Assembly: GCA_963756455.1 (NCBI GenBank)
Contig: CAVWNC010000001.1
Span: forward strand, 1,736,001-1,800,000
Direction: 5' to 3'
DNA: 64,000 nt
Source of the DNA: DASQPA01 sp963756455
Lineage (GTDB): Bacteria; Acidobacteriota; Thermoanaerobaculia; Multivoradales; UBA5704
Part shown: piece by piece, positions 15,877-24,666 of the stretch
How positions within the stretch are numbered: the stretch's first letter is position 1
Layout: the number at the start of each line of letters is the position of its first letter
Program-made: the position numbers and the translations under genes
Notes under the pieces: model-generated
What the model was told of the DNA's origin: nothing
Seen by the model: the letters and a program-made list of their open reading frames with translations, nothing else
The model's database searches: none

Positions 15877-17868
15877 ATGAGCAATGTAAATATCAAGCGC
15901 GTCGTCGAGAACATCCGAGCAAACACAACGGTTTATACTCCGATTGTCGAGATGATCGTCAACGCCATCCAGGCGATTGAAAGCGGTGGCGCCACGGCCG
16001 GGAGAGTTGCCATACGCGTCTACCGCGACGAGCAGCTTGAAATGGACGGTGGCCTCTCCGAAGTCCGCAGCTTTGACATCGAGGACAATGGCGTTGGTTT
16101 CACCGATGCTAATCGGGAGGCATTCGACACTCTTTACACCGACGCAAAAATCCGCGAAGGCGGTAAGGGTTTCGGGCGCTTCGTCTGCCTTAAGTACTTT
16201 GATGATCTACGGGTGCAAAGCGTCTATCGGCACACGGACGGCGGTCTTAAGCAGCGCAACTTTACAATGGGTAAGGACAAGGACATCATTGTCAATGAAA
16301 CCGACTTGCCATGCCCCGACATGAATCCTGGCACGACGGTCCATCTCGGCGTTCTCCAGAAGCCTATCGACAAGAAACTCAACACTATCGCCAGAAACCT
16401 CGTTGAGAAGCTTTTGCCTTATTTCATATCAGGTGATTACGCCTGCCCCTCGATTGTCTTGTCTGAAGCGGACGGGACTGATCCTATTCGCCTCAACGAC
16501 TTTGTCAGCAACGAACTGTCCGCGGTAATCCAGGAACTTCCTGTCGCGCAAGGTTCCTTCGCGCTGCCGGGCCTCCTGTCCGAAGAGGAGTTTCTCGTCC
16601 GCGTCTTCCGGCTGTACTTCCCGAAGCACCAAAAGAGCAAGATCAGTCTCGTGGCCCACAAGAGAGAAGTCTCCGGCTCGACGTTGTCCAAATACATCCC
16701 AGAATTCAGCGATGATTTTTATGATAGGACTGGTGGTGGCGAGAACCACGAACGAAACTTCATTGTCAAAGCCTACGTCTTTAGCTCCTTCCTTGATCGA
16801 ACCGTGTTACTCGAACGCAGCGGCTTCGAGTTTCAGATGGACAACGACGCCTTGTTCGGAATCTCACAATCCGATATTGAATCTCGCGCGGCCGAGATCG
16901 CCAAAGACACGGTCGGCCACGAGATTGCCCAACGACAGGAAAAGAAGAGGCTTCGCGTTCAATCCTACGTAGATGACGAGGCACCATGGCACAAGCAAGT
17001 GGCTAGCCGGATCGATCTGACTACGATGCCTTATAACGCGACAACCGAAGAGATTGACGGGCGATTACAAAGGGAGAAATTAGTGCAGGATCTCCGAAAC
17101 AAGCGAGAGGTCGCCCGCTTGCTCGCCGATAGCCAGGACTTGAAAGGTGAGGCGGTCGCGGCCATTATCAGTCGAATATCGGAGGCTAGCAAGAACGACC
17201 TCGTCCATTATGTAGCGCTCCGTCGAAACGTCATCGACTTGTTCGGGAAAAGTCTCCAGAAGAATGCCGCCGGTGTTTACGAGTCCGAGGGCGTTGTGCA
17301 TGACATTATTTTTCCGCGCCACGGCGATACAGAGAGGACGGCGTTCGAAGCTCATAATCTATGGATCATCGATGAGCGCTTGAACTTCACGGACTACGTT
17401 TCCTCCGACGTTCCGCTCAATAGCACCGACCGACCCGATCTATTGGCATATAGCCGGGGGGTCCTTTTTCGTGGCGACAATGAACCAAGCAACCCGATTA
17501 CGGTTTTCGAGTTTAAAAAGCCTAAGCGGGATAACTTTGCGGACCCCTCTGCAAAGGAAGATCCGGTGAGCCAGATCTTGCGGTATGTGAATAGCATACG
17601 AAAAGGTGAGTACACAACCCCGGAGGGTCGGCCGATGCTTGTCGGTGATAACACTCCCGCCTATGGTTATGTGATCTGCGAGTTAACCCAGAAAGTCAAG
17701 GATTGGCTAAGGCTGGAAAAAGACTTCAAGGAAATGCCAGATTGCTTGGGCTGGTTCAGGTGGTTTGACAATAACAAATTGTATATGGAGATCCTCGGTT
17801 GGGACAAGTTGCTGAAGGACGCCAAGATGCGGAATCAGATTTTCTTTCAGAAGCTCGGCATCGGGTAG
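15877..17868 (+). CDS. GHKL-type ATPase fused to a PD-(D/E)XK-like nuclease region
   Basis: A 663-residue protein from ATG 15877; an upstream in-frame GTG/ATG would add a non-conserved leader. The N-terminal GHKL ATPase is clear: N-box PIVEMIVNAIQAIE (Asn29), G1 box DIEDNGVGF (70-75), G2 box GGKGFGRF (95-102), a set shared by Hsp90, MutL, MORC and histidine kinases. No kinase phospho-acceptor domain follows. Around 520-575 there is RPDLLAY (Asp521), then TVFEFKKP (Glu545, Lys547) and a SQILRYVNSI helix, fitting a PD-(D/E)XK nuclease core. MORC/MutL-like ATPases joined to nucleases occur in prokaryotic restriction-type systems. The gene stands alone with AT-richer codons, consistent with transfer. 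A defence role is inference. Confidence 0.75.
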   Translation: MSNVNIKRVVENIRANTTVYTPIVEMIVNAIQAIESGGATAGRVAIRVYRDEQLEMDGGLSEVRSFDIEDNGVGFTDANREAFDTLYTDAKIREGGKGFGRFVCLKYFDDLRVQSVYRHTDGGLKQRNFTMGKDKDIIVNETDLPCPDMNPGTTVHLGVLQKPIDKKLNTIARNLVEKLLPYFISGDYACPSIVLSEADGTDPIRLNDFVSNELSAVIQELPVAQGSFALPGLLSEEEFLVRVFRLYFPKHQKSKISLVAHKREVSGSTLSKYIPEFSDDFYDRTGGGENHERNFIVKAYVFSSFLDRTVLLERSGFEFQMDNDALFGISQSDIESRAAEIAKDTVGHEIAQRQEKKRLRVQSYVDDEAPWHKQVASRIDLTTMPYNATTEEIDGRLQREKLVQDLRNKREVARLLADSQDLKGEAVAAIISRISEASKNDLVHYVALRRNVIDLFGKSLQKNAAGVYESEGVVHDIIFPRHGDTERTAFEAHNLWIIDERLNFTDYVSSDVPLNSTDRPDLLAYSRGVLFRGDNEPSNPITVFEFKKPKRDNFADPSAKEDPVSQILRYVNSIRKGEYTTPEGRPMLVGDNTPAYGYVICELTQKVKDWLRLEKDFKEMPDCLGWFRWFDNNKLYMEILGWDKLLKDAKMRNQIFFQKLGIG

Positions 17869-18192
17869 GCTAACATGATGGGAAGCTACGAAGAAGGCGT
17901 GCGTCGCCCTGACTTAATCCGCTTCTCCGCGAGCCTTGCCTCTAGCTCCGCCTTCGGCACCCGGAGAAGCCCGGACGTCACCCGCTGCAAACGGGTAAAG
18001 GCTTCCTCGGCTTCCGCTTAGAGCGGTTTACCATGCGCGCGCGAGGTGAGGGGTCGCGGGCTCCTCACTCCTCCGGCAACTGCCCCGGCTCCACCCCGAG
18101 CAGCCGAGCGAGCGCCGTCTTCGCTGCGGACCCTCGATCTTGACGGCTTGGGTCGGGTCTACCCGCCGACCCGGTACCCGCCGAGTATTTGT

Positions 18193-18209
18193 TGACCAGA
18201 TAGGTGACC
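18193..18209 (+). repeat. TGACC direct-repeat pair near the putative right end
   Basis: TGACCAGATAGGTGACC, two TGACC units 12 bases apart. With four flanking bases it matches the sequence upstream of the integrase (2919-2939) at 17 of 21 positions, in the same orientation. Confidence 0.45.
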
Positions 18210-18565
18210 GCCTATCGTTAGCGTACGCTGTAACTGACTGTCGGCAATAGACTTATCTAGTCTAATCTTACAGCCTCGGCGGCGGTCAGCGAGTCGTCCT
18301 GCTCGCGCAGGTGGGCCAGGTAGGCGGGGGAGAAGGCGTTGTCGAGGGTGGCGGGAGGGACACTGCTACCATGACGGGAGCTTTGCATGAGCGGTTTCCT
18401 CTTGCAGAGTCAGGGGTCGGTTCGAGCTGGTAACTCGGGCCGGCCCCGTTTGGGGGTTGGGAGGACGATCCTCCCGGTGCCTGAAGGTAGCATGAATGGA
18501 GCGGTAATGGAAGGGCGGAGTGGGCGCGGTTAGGGCGCGGTTCGGGTACCATAGAGGGCGAGGCC

Positions 18566-18738
18566 GAACGGCTGGCACCTCGCGGCGCCGGTACCTTCCG
18601 GCCTTCAGGGGCGGCGGCCGGAGGTGACCTGCCCGTTAGGTGCCAGCCGAACTGCAGGCGAGCGCTGGCGACGGCGATCGAAGGCTCACGGCAAGCCGTC
18701 ACGGCGTGTCCGAACCGCTGGGTGCCAGCCGAACTGCC
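18566..18738. repeat. GGTGCCAGCCGAAC repeats around a large hairpin
   Basis: AGGTGCCAGCCGAACTGC at 18638-18655 recurs at 18721-18738, and the inverse CGGCTGGCACCT is at 18569-18580. Between the inverse and the first direct copy, GGTACCTTCCGGCC pairs with GGCCGGAGGTGACC around a short loop. The segment also carries GTTAGGT at the outer edge, so it faintly resembles an attC folded site. Confidence 0.5.
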
Positions 18739-18814
18739 GGGACCACTGCCGCAGTTTCAATGTGCTGGCCCCTTCTGATTCAGCATCGCGAGCTTTAGCT
18801 GTCGGAGGTGTCCG

Positions 18815-21421
18815 ATGCCCGAGTGTTACTACCATGGTCCCTATGGCGGCACCAGATGTCACCGATGTGAAGTTGCGGACGAGCTGAAACGCAGCCGTAA
18901 GCAAGCTGAGAATGCTGAGCGAGAGTCAGCCGCCCGCGAGCGCGAACAATTCGAAGAGTCTGAGCTGGAGGCGCAGATTCGGCATCGAGAGGCCGAGGAA
19001 GCTGCCGATTACCGAGCCCGTCAGCTAGCAGCTCATCAGAGTGAACTCGTTGAGAATGCGCATACAATCCAGGCCAAATCGCTGTGCCGGCGAGCGCAGC
19101 AGCTCTTATCGGCAGGCCTCATGGATGAAGCGGTCGAAACTGCGAGGGACTCCCTCGCGAAGGATCGAGCCTATCTCCCCGCTTATGCCCTGCTGGGCGC
19201 AGCCGAGTACGATCGCGGCAAACTTGAGTCTGCTATACAGGCAATGGGAAAGGCTCTCCGTCTGCTAGGGACTGGGGAGTGGACAGACGAAAAGGCATAC
19301 ATAGAAGTTCTATCACGTATTGAAGGGCGCGAATTTCCAAGTGAAATCATCACCAAGCTTCGTTCCCTTGCGAGCGCCTGCTCGGGGCGTGCGACAGTCA
19401 ATTTTCTAAAGTGGCTGTCCTCATTTGGCTGGTCTAGAGAAGTCATGCAGCTGCTGGTGGTTGACAACCTTTCGGCTAAAGACCTGGTTGAAATCGCAGG
19501 TTTCCTAGTGAACGGACGTGATCTAGCGGCTGGCGCGGCCCTAATAAGCGAAGCCGTTCGCAAGCTACAGGCTCAAAGCTATGTCGAGCCGTCCATCTGG
19601 TTGAGCGTCACCCACTGTGCGATGGAAGTAGAGGTTAATACTGGTGAAGGGGCTTCGAGGCTTGCCTCCTTCGATCTAGCCGCCAACTGGCCCCCAGACT
19701 TTATGTTCAAAGTGATATCCGAGCTACCGAAGTGTAAGGAATGGAAGTCCATTCCGGAGCTAAAAGCTCGCGCAGTGTGCGAGACGCTCGCCTCGATCGT
19801 CGCACCGATTCTCAATGCGCGGGAAAGTAAGTATTTGATGAGTGCTAGAGATTCTGTACAGGCGCCGTCGATGCTGCTGAGCTGGATACCGGCCGTCGCC
19901 GCGCGTACCACAGCAGCACGCCAGCGAGTTCAAGTCTCCGCACGTCAGTCATTCCGCCAATCCACGCAATTATGGATTGAATCTTCGATTCTCCGCGGTC
20001 TTGTCATTCTCAAAAATAAATGGATGATCTCCATTAATGCCCATCAGAGTATCCGCTCCTACTTAGGCGAGGTGGAGCACTGGCGGGCTTGGCGTCTGAA
20101 GGAGGGTGGTCGCTTTGCAGATGCCGCGCTTGCATTCTCGAGGTCTAGGGATAGCTTTCGTGAGGGAGGCGACCTTCGTCATGAACAGATTAATGCCTAC
20201 TGGCAGGCTTGGTGCCTGTATTCGTGCGGAGCCTGGAATGACGCGGCTAAGGGCTTTGCCGAAGCTATGCAACTTGCCAAGCAGATTGGCGATCCTGCGG
20301 AAATTGGCGCCAGCATGTACTGGCAAGCGAAGTGTTTGTCTGCTGCCGGTAACCCCTCTCGAGACACACAACGAGCCATAACCCTCTATCAGGAGGCACT
20401 AGATGCTGCGCAGGCTGTGGCAGCAACCTCATGGGTGTCGGCCGAGTCACACTGGAGTCTAGCCACATTGGCAGAAGAGAGCAAGCAATCTCAAGAGGCG
20501 CTGGTTCACTTCATCGCGGCGGAGCGCCTATACGACGCAACCGGTAGTGAATATCGTCCTGCCTCCCTTAGAAAAATTGCAAAACTTTCATGTCCCGACA
20601 AGAAGCCCGGTGATTATACAGTTGCGATAACGGCGCTACGGACTTCACTAGAGCTTGACCGCCAATCTGGGGATACCGACGGACAGATATCGGACCTCTT
20701 CGAGCTGGGCTGCTGCCATAATCCCTCACTCAATGCCAATGCCGATTGGAATGAAGCAATCAGTTTTCTTCGTCAGGCCAATGAGATTGCGGAAACTACG
20801 AACGCCTTGGCATGGCAGGCTAGGTGCATATTCCACATCGGCTGTCATCTCGAACCCGAAGAGAACGCAAATGGAGATTGGGAAACAGCGATTTTTCACT
20901 ACAAGCGTGCTGCTGAGTTAGCTCATTTGGCGGCACTCGACGAACTGGAGGCCGAAGCCCTCAATGCTGCGGGTTGGTGCTATCAACCGGCTCATGCCTC
21001 GTTCGGTGACTGGGATCTTGTACGCAGTTGGTGCGAGAGGGCGCTTGTGATTTGTAGGCGCACTCAGAACAGCGCACACCTGGCAACGGCACTTTTCAAT
21101 GTGGGGAAGGCGATGGCCCGAGGCGATTGCGAATCTGTTACGCCAACCATTGCCCCGCTTTTAGGGAGGCAGCCGAGCTTTATGCAAAAGCTAATGTTCC
21201 GGCAAGAGTCCTGGAGTCGGAGGCATGGGCTGAGGGAAGGCTCCCATAGGCTGAGGTCGGTGCTCGTTAGGTGCCTCGCGCTAGGCCAAGCCTGGGAAGG
21301 GAGGAAGGATGGGGATTCTTGCAGCAGCGCCTCGACCAGGGACCGCGGGAGCGCGCGGGGGCGACTTTCTGCCCGGTCGTTGATCTCACGGCACCAGGGT
21401 GAGAGACTGCTTGTATTGTGA
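18815..21421 (+). CDS. TPR-repeat protein with N-terminal Cys/His motif; 3' end frameshifted
   Basis: An 868-codon frame from ATG 18815. Residues 1-20 carry CYYHGPYGGTRCHRCE, a small zinc-ribbon-like knot. Residues 20-90 form a charged coiled coil, and from about 90 onward there are TPR-type helical pairs (AQQLLSAGLMDEAVETARDS, ALLGAAEYDRGKLESAIQAM, and further units to about 790). Such proteins act as protein-interaction scaffolds. The last 90 codons do not look like protein. In another frame the expected ending REAAELYAKANVPARVLESE continues to a stop at 21247-21249, so a one-base shift near CCCCGCTTTTAGGG (21151-21165) has altered the C-terminus. The partner is unknown. Confidence 0.7.
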   Translation: MPECYYHGPYGGTRCHRCEVADELKRSRKQAENAERESAAREREQFEESELEAQIRHREAEEAADYRARQLAAHQSELVENAHTIQAKSLCRRAQQLLSAGLMDEAVETARDSLAKDRAYLPAYALLGAAEYDRGKLESAIQAMGKALRLLGTGEWTDEKAYIEVLSRIEGREFPSEIITKLRSLASACSGRATVNFLKWLSSFGWSREVMQLLVVDNLSAKDLVEIAGFLVNGRDLAAGAALISEAVRKLQAQSYVEPSIWLSVTHCAMEVEVNTGEGASRLASFDLAANWPPDFMFKVISELPKCKEWKSIPELKARAVCETLASIVAPILNARESKYLMSARDSVQAPSMLLSWIPAVAARTTAARQRVQVSARQSFRQSTQLWIESSILRGLVILKNKWMISINAHQSIRSYLGEVEHWRAWRLKEGGRFADAALAFSRSRDSFREGGDLRHEQINAYWQAWCLYSCGAWNDAAKGFAEAMQLAKQIGDPAEIGASMYWQAKCLSAAGNPSRDTQRAITLYQEALDAAQAVAATSWVSAESHWSLATLAEESKQSQEALVHFIAAERLYDATGSEYRPASLRKIAKLSCPDKKPGDYTVAITALRTSLELDRQSGDTDGQISDLFELGCCHNPSLNANADWNEAISFLRQANEIAETTNALAWQARCIFHIGCHLEPEENANGDWETAIFHYKRAAELAHLAALDELEAEALNAAGWCYQPAHASFGDWDLVRSWCERALVICRRTQNSAHLATALFNVGKAMARGDCESVTPTIAPLLGRQPSFMQKLMFRQESWSRRHGLREGSHRLRSVLVRCLALGQAWEGRKDGDSCSSASTRDRGSARGRLSARSLISRHQGERLLVL

Positions 21422-21819
21422 GCCGACACGAACGGCGGAGAAGTGCCCCCGATCGATGGTCAATACCCGGTACTGCCTTCGCCGTTCAGCCACCGCGGCC
21501 ACAGTGGCATCGACCAAGCCGAGACCGAGGCTCGCGAACTTCGCGTCGATCTCCATGGCACGGACGAGATCCGTTGGGATGACTGGCTCCAACTCATAGG
21601 TTGTCCCAGGGTCGAGGAGCTCTGCGATGAAATTTCGCATCGCCGGCCGCTCCTGACGCAGGAAGTAGTCCATCTCTGAGAGTGTACGAGAGCCGGAACG
21701 ATGACGGCGGAAGCTTGCGTGAGAGCCGCGGTGTAGCCTGGCCACGCCGGGGTACCATCTCGGTGACACGCCAAGGCTTGCAGCAGGCCGCCGGTGTCAG
21801 CGACCAGACCGGACTTCAC
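21386..21819 (-). pseudogene. VapC-like PIN toxin, frameshifted
   Basis: The first frame, from ATG 21819, reads MKSGLVADTGGLLQALACH and carries the catalytic VADTG aspartate. It continues to VIVPALV. The rest, in another frame, reads LSEMDYFLRQERPAMRNFIAELL through GLGLVDATVAAVAE and VLTIDRGHFSAV, supplying the other acidic residues. The sequence at the junction (CTCGTACACTCTCAG on the minus strand, plus-strand position about 21683) restores PALVLSEMDYF if two bases, CA, are removed. Its ATG overlaps the antitoxin stop, the normal vapBC arrangement. The toxin is therefore inactive as it stands, while the antitoxin is open. Confidence 0.75.
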
Positions 21820-22043
21820 CGGTCGAGATCCTGGAACAGCTCCGATTCGTCACCCAGTTTCAGGTCCGTAGAAACGAAGAGTCCCGTTGAGGGCACTCGA
21901 CGATTTCCGTAGTGACGGGACGCAGCGATGCGAAGGCCCTTGCGGATGAGATCGGATGCCGAGAATCCGTCTTCGCGTGCCTTGGCGAGAGCTTCGGCGT
22001 CCTCAGGGTCCAACCGGGCGGTAGTGGTGCGCTTGCGTGCCAT
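21816..22043 (-). CDS. VapB-like antitoxin (ribbon-helix-helix type)
   Basis: A 75-residue protein with strand and helices TTTARLDPEDAEALAKARED and FSASDLIRKGLRIAASRHYG, then a flexible acidic tail (STDLKLGDESELFQDLD) suited to covering a toxin. It is upstream of and overlaps the PIN gene by four bases. It is intact and probably still represses its own promoter. Assignment rests on gene order and fold. Confidence 0.7.
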   Translation of the reverse strand: MARKRTTTARLDPEDAEALAKAREDGFSASDLIRKGLRIAASRHYGNRRVPSTGLFVSTDLKLGDESELFQDLDR

Positions 22044-22179
22044 ACAGTCACTATACGCGCGGCAGGCACAGGTCGCAACGATCGCAGCTTCACCGACTTG
22101 GGGGAGGACCCCAGCCAGGAATCCGCGCTCGACCTCGCGACCTAGCGTAGTGCGCCCAACAGATGAGTCCTTATCCCGG

Positions 22180-22400
22180 TAGGTTCGCGCCGACCTTTCC
22201 TACCGTCATCCTGAAGGGCTATAAAAGAGCAGAGCACGGGATGGCTAGGCTCCCTCGGACCCGCTGATGGCTGATCCTGAAGAGTGCCCCCGTGCTCGAG
22301 CCATCCGCGCTCCCTGATACGACCCTTTGCCGGCATGGCTAATAGAGAGTCGGTGGCGCGGGGCAGACCGATTGTACCCGTTTGGGAAGGAGGGTTGTAT
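22180..22400 (+). ncRNA. Candidate bridge RNA in the IS110 leader
   Basis: The 359-base region between the antitoxin and the IS110 transposase has no gene. It can fold strongly: GAGCACGGG (22232-22240) pairs with CCCGTGCTC (22289-22297), and GGATGGCT (22239-22246) could pair with AGCCATCC (22299-22306). ATCCTGAAG occurs twice, in the stem-flanking parts. IS110-group elements are known to transcribe a structured bridge RNA from the end upstream of the transposase. The exact ends and guide loops cannot be fixed by eye. Confidence 0.4.
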
Positions 22401-22402
22401 CC

Positions 22403-23704
22403 GTGAGCCCTGAGCTGAACCCGTTGTGGCTTGGAATGGACTGTGGCGAGCAGTGGCACGTGCTTGTGGAGTTGACCGCAGAGGGCATGTGGCAGAGAAC
22501 TCGGAAGTTACGTAACCGAGAGGCCGATCTGCGGGCCTGGTTGAGCGAGGTGGTGCGGAGTGGAAACGGTCGTCCGTTGCGGGTGGTGGTGGAGGGAGTT
22601 CGCTCGGTGGGGTCTGTTCTGTCGCGAGTCGCGCTGGAGATGGGGATCGAGATCTGGCAGGTAGCGCCGCAGGCCCTGAAGGATTACCGCAGCGCGGAGG
22701 GCCAGCCTCGTAAAGATGACTCTTGGGATGGGTACCTGCTGGCGCGGATGGGGTACCAGAAGATGAGGACTTGTCGTCCTGCTCTGTGCCCTCGCCCGGA
22801 GGAGCGTCGGCTTTGCCGGTTGAGCCGCTTGAAGCAACAGCTGACAGGCCAGCACACTCGTCTGCTCAACCAACTGCGTAGCCGCCTGTTGGAACTGTCC
22901 GGGGAACTGGTGGCCGGAGCCTGGGAGGGTCCTCGTTGGGACAGCATGAGACTCCGTGCAGCCCTGAGGCGATGGCCAGGCTTGGAGGGTCTCGGGGAGG
23001 CGCCGGTCGAGGAGGTGGCGCAGGTTCTTCGTCGAGCCGGCCGTACCCCGGACAGCCACGAAGAGGCCGAAGCTCTGCATCGGGTGGTCCTTGGTATCCA
23101 CTTGCCGGAGACGGAGAGATCGATCATAACGCTGGAGCTCCGGATTGTGGTGCAACAGTTGGACTCCTTGGAGCAGGCGCAAAAGCAGGTAGAAGAGGAG
23201 CTGAAGGAAGCTGTGGAGGCGCACCCGAAGGGTCCGGTGCTGCTGGAGATGCCAGGCATCGGGGTCTGCGGGGCCGCTGTCGAGATCGGAGAGGTACTTC
23301 CGCTGGCACGCCATGCCTCGGAAGGGCAGGTTGCCACCTACGCGGGGCTGACGCCGTTGTCTCGGCAGAGCGGCAGCAGCGGTCCCCGGCATCGTCTGGC
23401 CCGGCAAACGAATAAGCGGGTGCTGCGCGTCCGGTACTTGGGCTCGGTGGCAGCTTGTCGTGTCAGCGCCCTGGACCGTGAGTATCACCGCAAGCAGCGG
23501 GAGCGCCATCAAGGCCACCCAGCGGGCCACGTCAAAGCTTTGCTGGCACTGTCACGGCAGCGAGCGAAGCTAATTTACAAATTGCTGACCGAGGATGGAG
23601 CCCGCTACGATAAGGAGATTCTGATCAGCAGCCACCTGGAGCGCAATCGGGGGGCGGTCCGAAGTGGGCCTGCGCACAGTACCCGAGGGGCGGGGGCGGC
23701 CTGA
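22403..23704 (+). CDS. IS110-family transposase
   Basis: A 433-residue recombinase from a GTG at 22403 with AAGGAGG nine bases upstream. The N-terminal DEDD (RuvC-like) domain shows LGMDCGEQWHVLVEL (Asp13), VVVEGVRSVG and a paired-Asp region (PRKDDSWDGYLLARM). After a helical linker (about residues 215-280), the C-terminal Transposase_20 domain carries LLEMPGIGVCGAAVEIGEV and YAGLTPLSRQSGSSGP, where the catalytic Ser is expected, then RQTNKRVLRVRYLGS. Length fits the family and no lesion is seen, so it may be active. Family knowledge says such enzymes work with a bridge RNA from the element's end. Confidence 0.9.
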   Translation: MSPELNPLWLGMDCGEQWHVLVELTAEGMWQRTRKLRNREADLRAWLSEVVRSGNGRPLRVVVEGVRSVGSVLSRVALEMGIEIWQVAPQALKDYRSAEGQPRKDDSWDGYLLARMGYQKMRTCRPALCPRPEERRLCRLSRLKQQLTGQHTRLLNQLRSRLLELSGELVAGAWEGPRWDSMRLRAALRRWPGLEGLGEAPVEEVAQVLRRAGRTPDSHEEAEALHRVVLGIHLPETERSIITLELRIVVQQLDSLEQAQKQVEEELKEAVEAHPKGPVLLEMPGIGVCGAAVEIGEVLPLARHASEGQVATYAGLTPLSRQSGSSGPRHRLARQTNKRVLRVRYLGSVAACRVSALDREYHRKQRERHQGHPAGHVKALLALSRQRAKLIYKLLTEDGARYDKEILISSHLERNRGAVRSGPAHSTRGAGAA

Positions 23705-24560
23705 TGATCGCGGTTGGTGGTAGGTCGGGCGATCAGAGAGTGCGATCACGCTCTCCTGAGAAGCATCATCCGCACCCGTAGGGCGCGGCTCGACGAGGAT
23801 GTGGCCGCGTAGGCTGGCCGCCGGAGCGTAGGCGCGCCAGGTGTGCGCCTGCGGTGGCGTGTTGCACAGCGCACGCTATGCCGCGCAAGCTGCGGGTTGG
23901 CCCGGAAGGGCTTGGACCGGAGCACGCGAAGTAGGCAGTGGCCGAGCTTCCGCGTTTTTGGAAAAGATCCCTCTTCCCCCGTCCCCTCTCGGGCCAGCGG
24001 CGGCCTTCCGGTATGGAAGATTGCCGCCCTCACCGCGGACCCGCATACCCCTGTTCCGGCGAGCATCCCCGCGGATGCTGTGTAAACGCCCGGTAGGGCC
24101 GTGTCGGCCAGTCGTGTCAGCGTCTGGACTGTACCCGCCGGAGCGCCATTGAGGAGAGCCTGATCAGCAGTCACCTGGAGCGAACCAGACAACGGTCGCA
24201 GACCGAACTCCCGCGGCTGTGGAAAACTCCCCCTCTTCCCCCGCGCCCCCATCTCCCCGGCCGGCGGTCTGCCGGGGTATGGAAGGCTGCCTCCCCCAAG
24301 CCCGCGCCCGGCACCCTCCCACACCCCTTGGAAAACGCTCCGCGTTTTCCACAGCCCACCGGCCACGGCGACGAGTCTTCGAGAGATAGACTCGGGACTT
24401 GACATCGTTATAGAGAGGGAGCCCTAGCGACTGAAGGATCTGCGTGGCGGAAAGCTCCCATCCCCCAGGCCCTTCGCTTCGCTCCAGGATGACACGCCTT
24501 AAGGGAGTGGACTGGCGTTTCTTTGAGTGTCCGCTCTATAAGGTACCGGATTTCTGACGC
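23705..24560. other. Repeat-rich gene-free region downstream of IS110
   Basis: About 850 bases without an intact gene. It contains a pair of imperfect direct repeats (about 23946-24040 and 24206-24300; shared stretches include CCCTCTTCCCCCG and GGTATGGAAG) and a degenerate piece of a second IS110 copy at 24109-24190. This looks like the accumulated ends of more than one IS110 insertion. Confidence 0.5.
24109..24190 (+). mobile_element. Degenerate fragment of a second IS110 copy
   Basis: GTCGTGTCAGCG...CTGGAC and GGAGCGCCAT followed by CTGATCAGCAGTCACCTGGAGCG match two separated pieces of the 3' part of the intact transposase gene (around 23456-23510 and 23620-23645), with internal deletions. 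Confidence 0.5.
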
Positions 24561-24666
24561 ACTACACTAGGAGGTCCGGGACCGCAGGTCGGTTGGTGTG
24601 TCACCACTTCGCTGCCTTGCGGATCTGGCGAGCGGCGTTCGCGGACACGCGGAGAGCGTGCCTCAA
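24560..24666 (-). pseudogene. ParE-like toxin remnant
   Basis: A TTG at 24666, overlapping the antitoxin stop, opens LRHALRVSANAARQIRKAAKW and then hits TGA at 24601-24603. Reading through gives HTNRPAVPDLLV, the expected ParE continuation (AxxxWWxxNRPxAPxxL). So the second Trp codon has become a stop and the rest of the gene is gone. Confidence 0.6.

Larger units (their letters stand above)
17869..18814. other. Long intergenic region at the putative element end
   Basis: About 945 bases with no convincing intact gene. It holds a minus-strand scrap ending TALARLLGVEPGQLPEE then stop (about 18065-18130) that looks like the tail of an HTH protein, the TGACC repeat pair at 18193-18209, and a set of GGTGCCAGCCG repeats with a large hairpin (18566-18738). 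Frames on the minus strand at 18286-18702 are proline-rich and look non-coding. Confidence 0.5.

Noticed and set aside
17990..18060. tRNA-like segment after the GHKL gene
   Set aside because: A GGTTTACC and a GGGGTCGCGGG stretch looked tRNA-like, but no cloverleaf can be completed.
18286..18702. Minus-strand 138-codon frame
   Set aside because: Proline/serine-rich, no ribosome site, lies across the hairpin repeats; looks non-coding.
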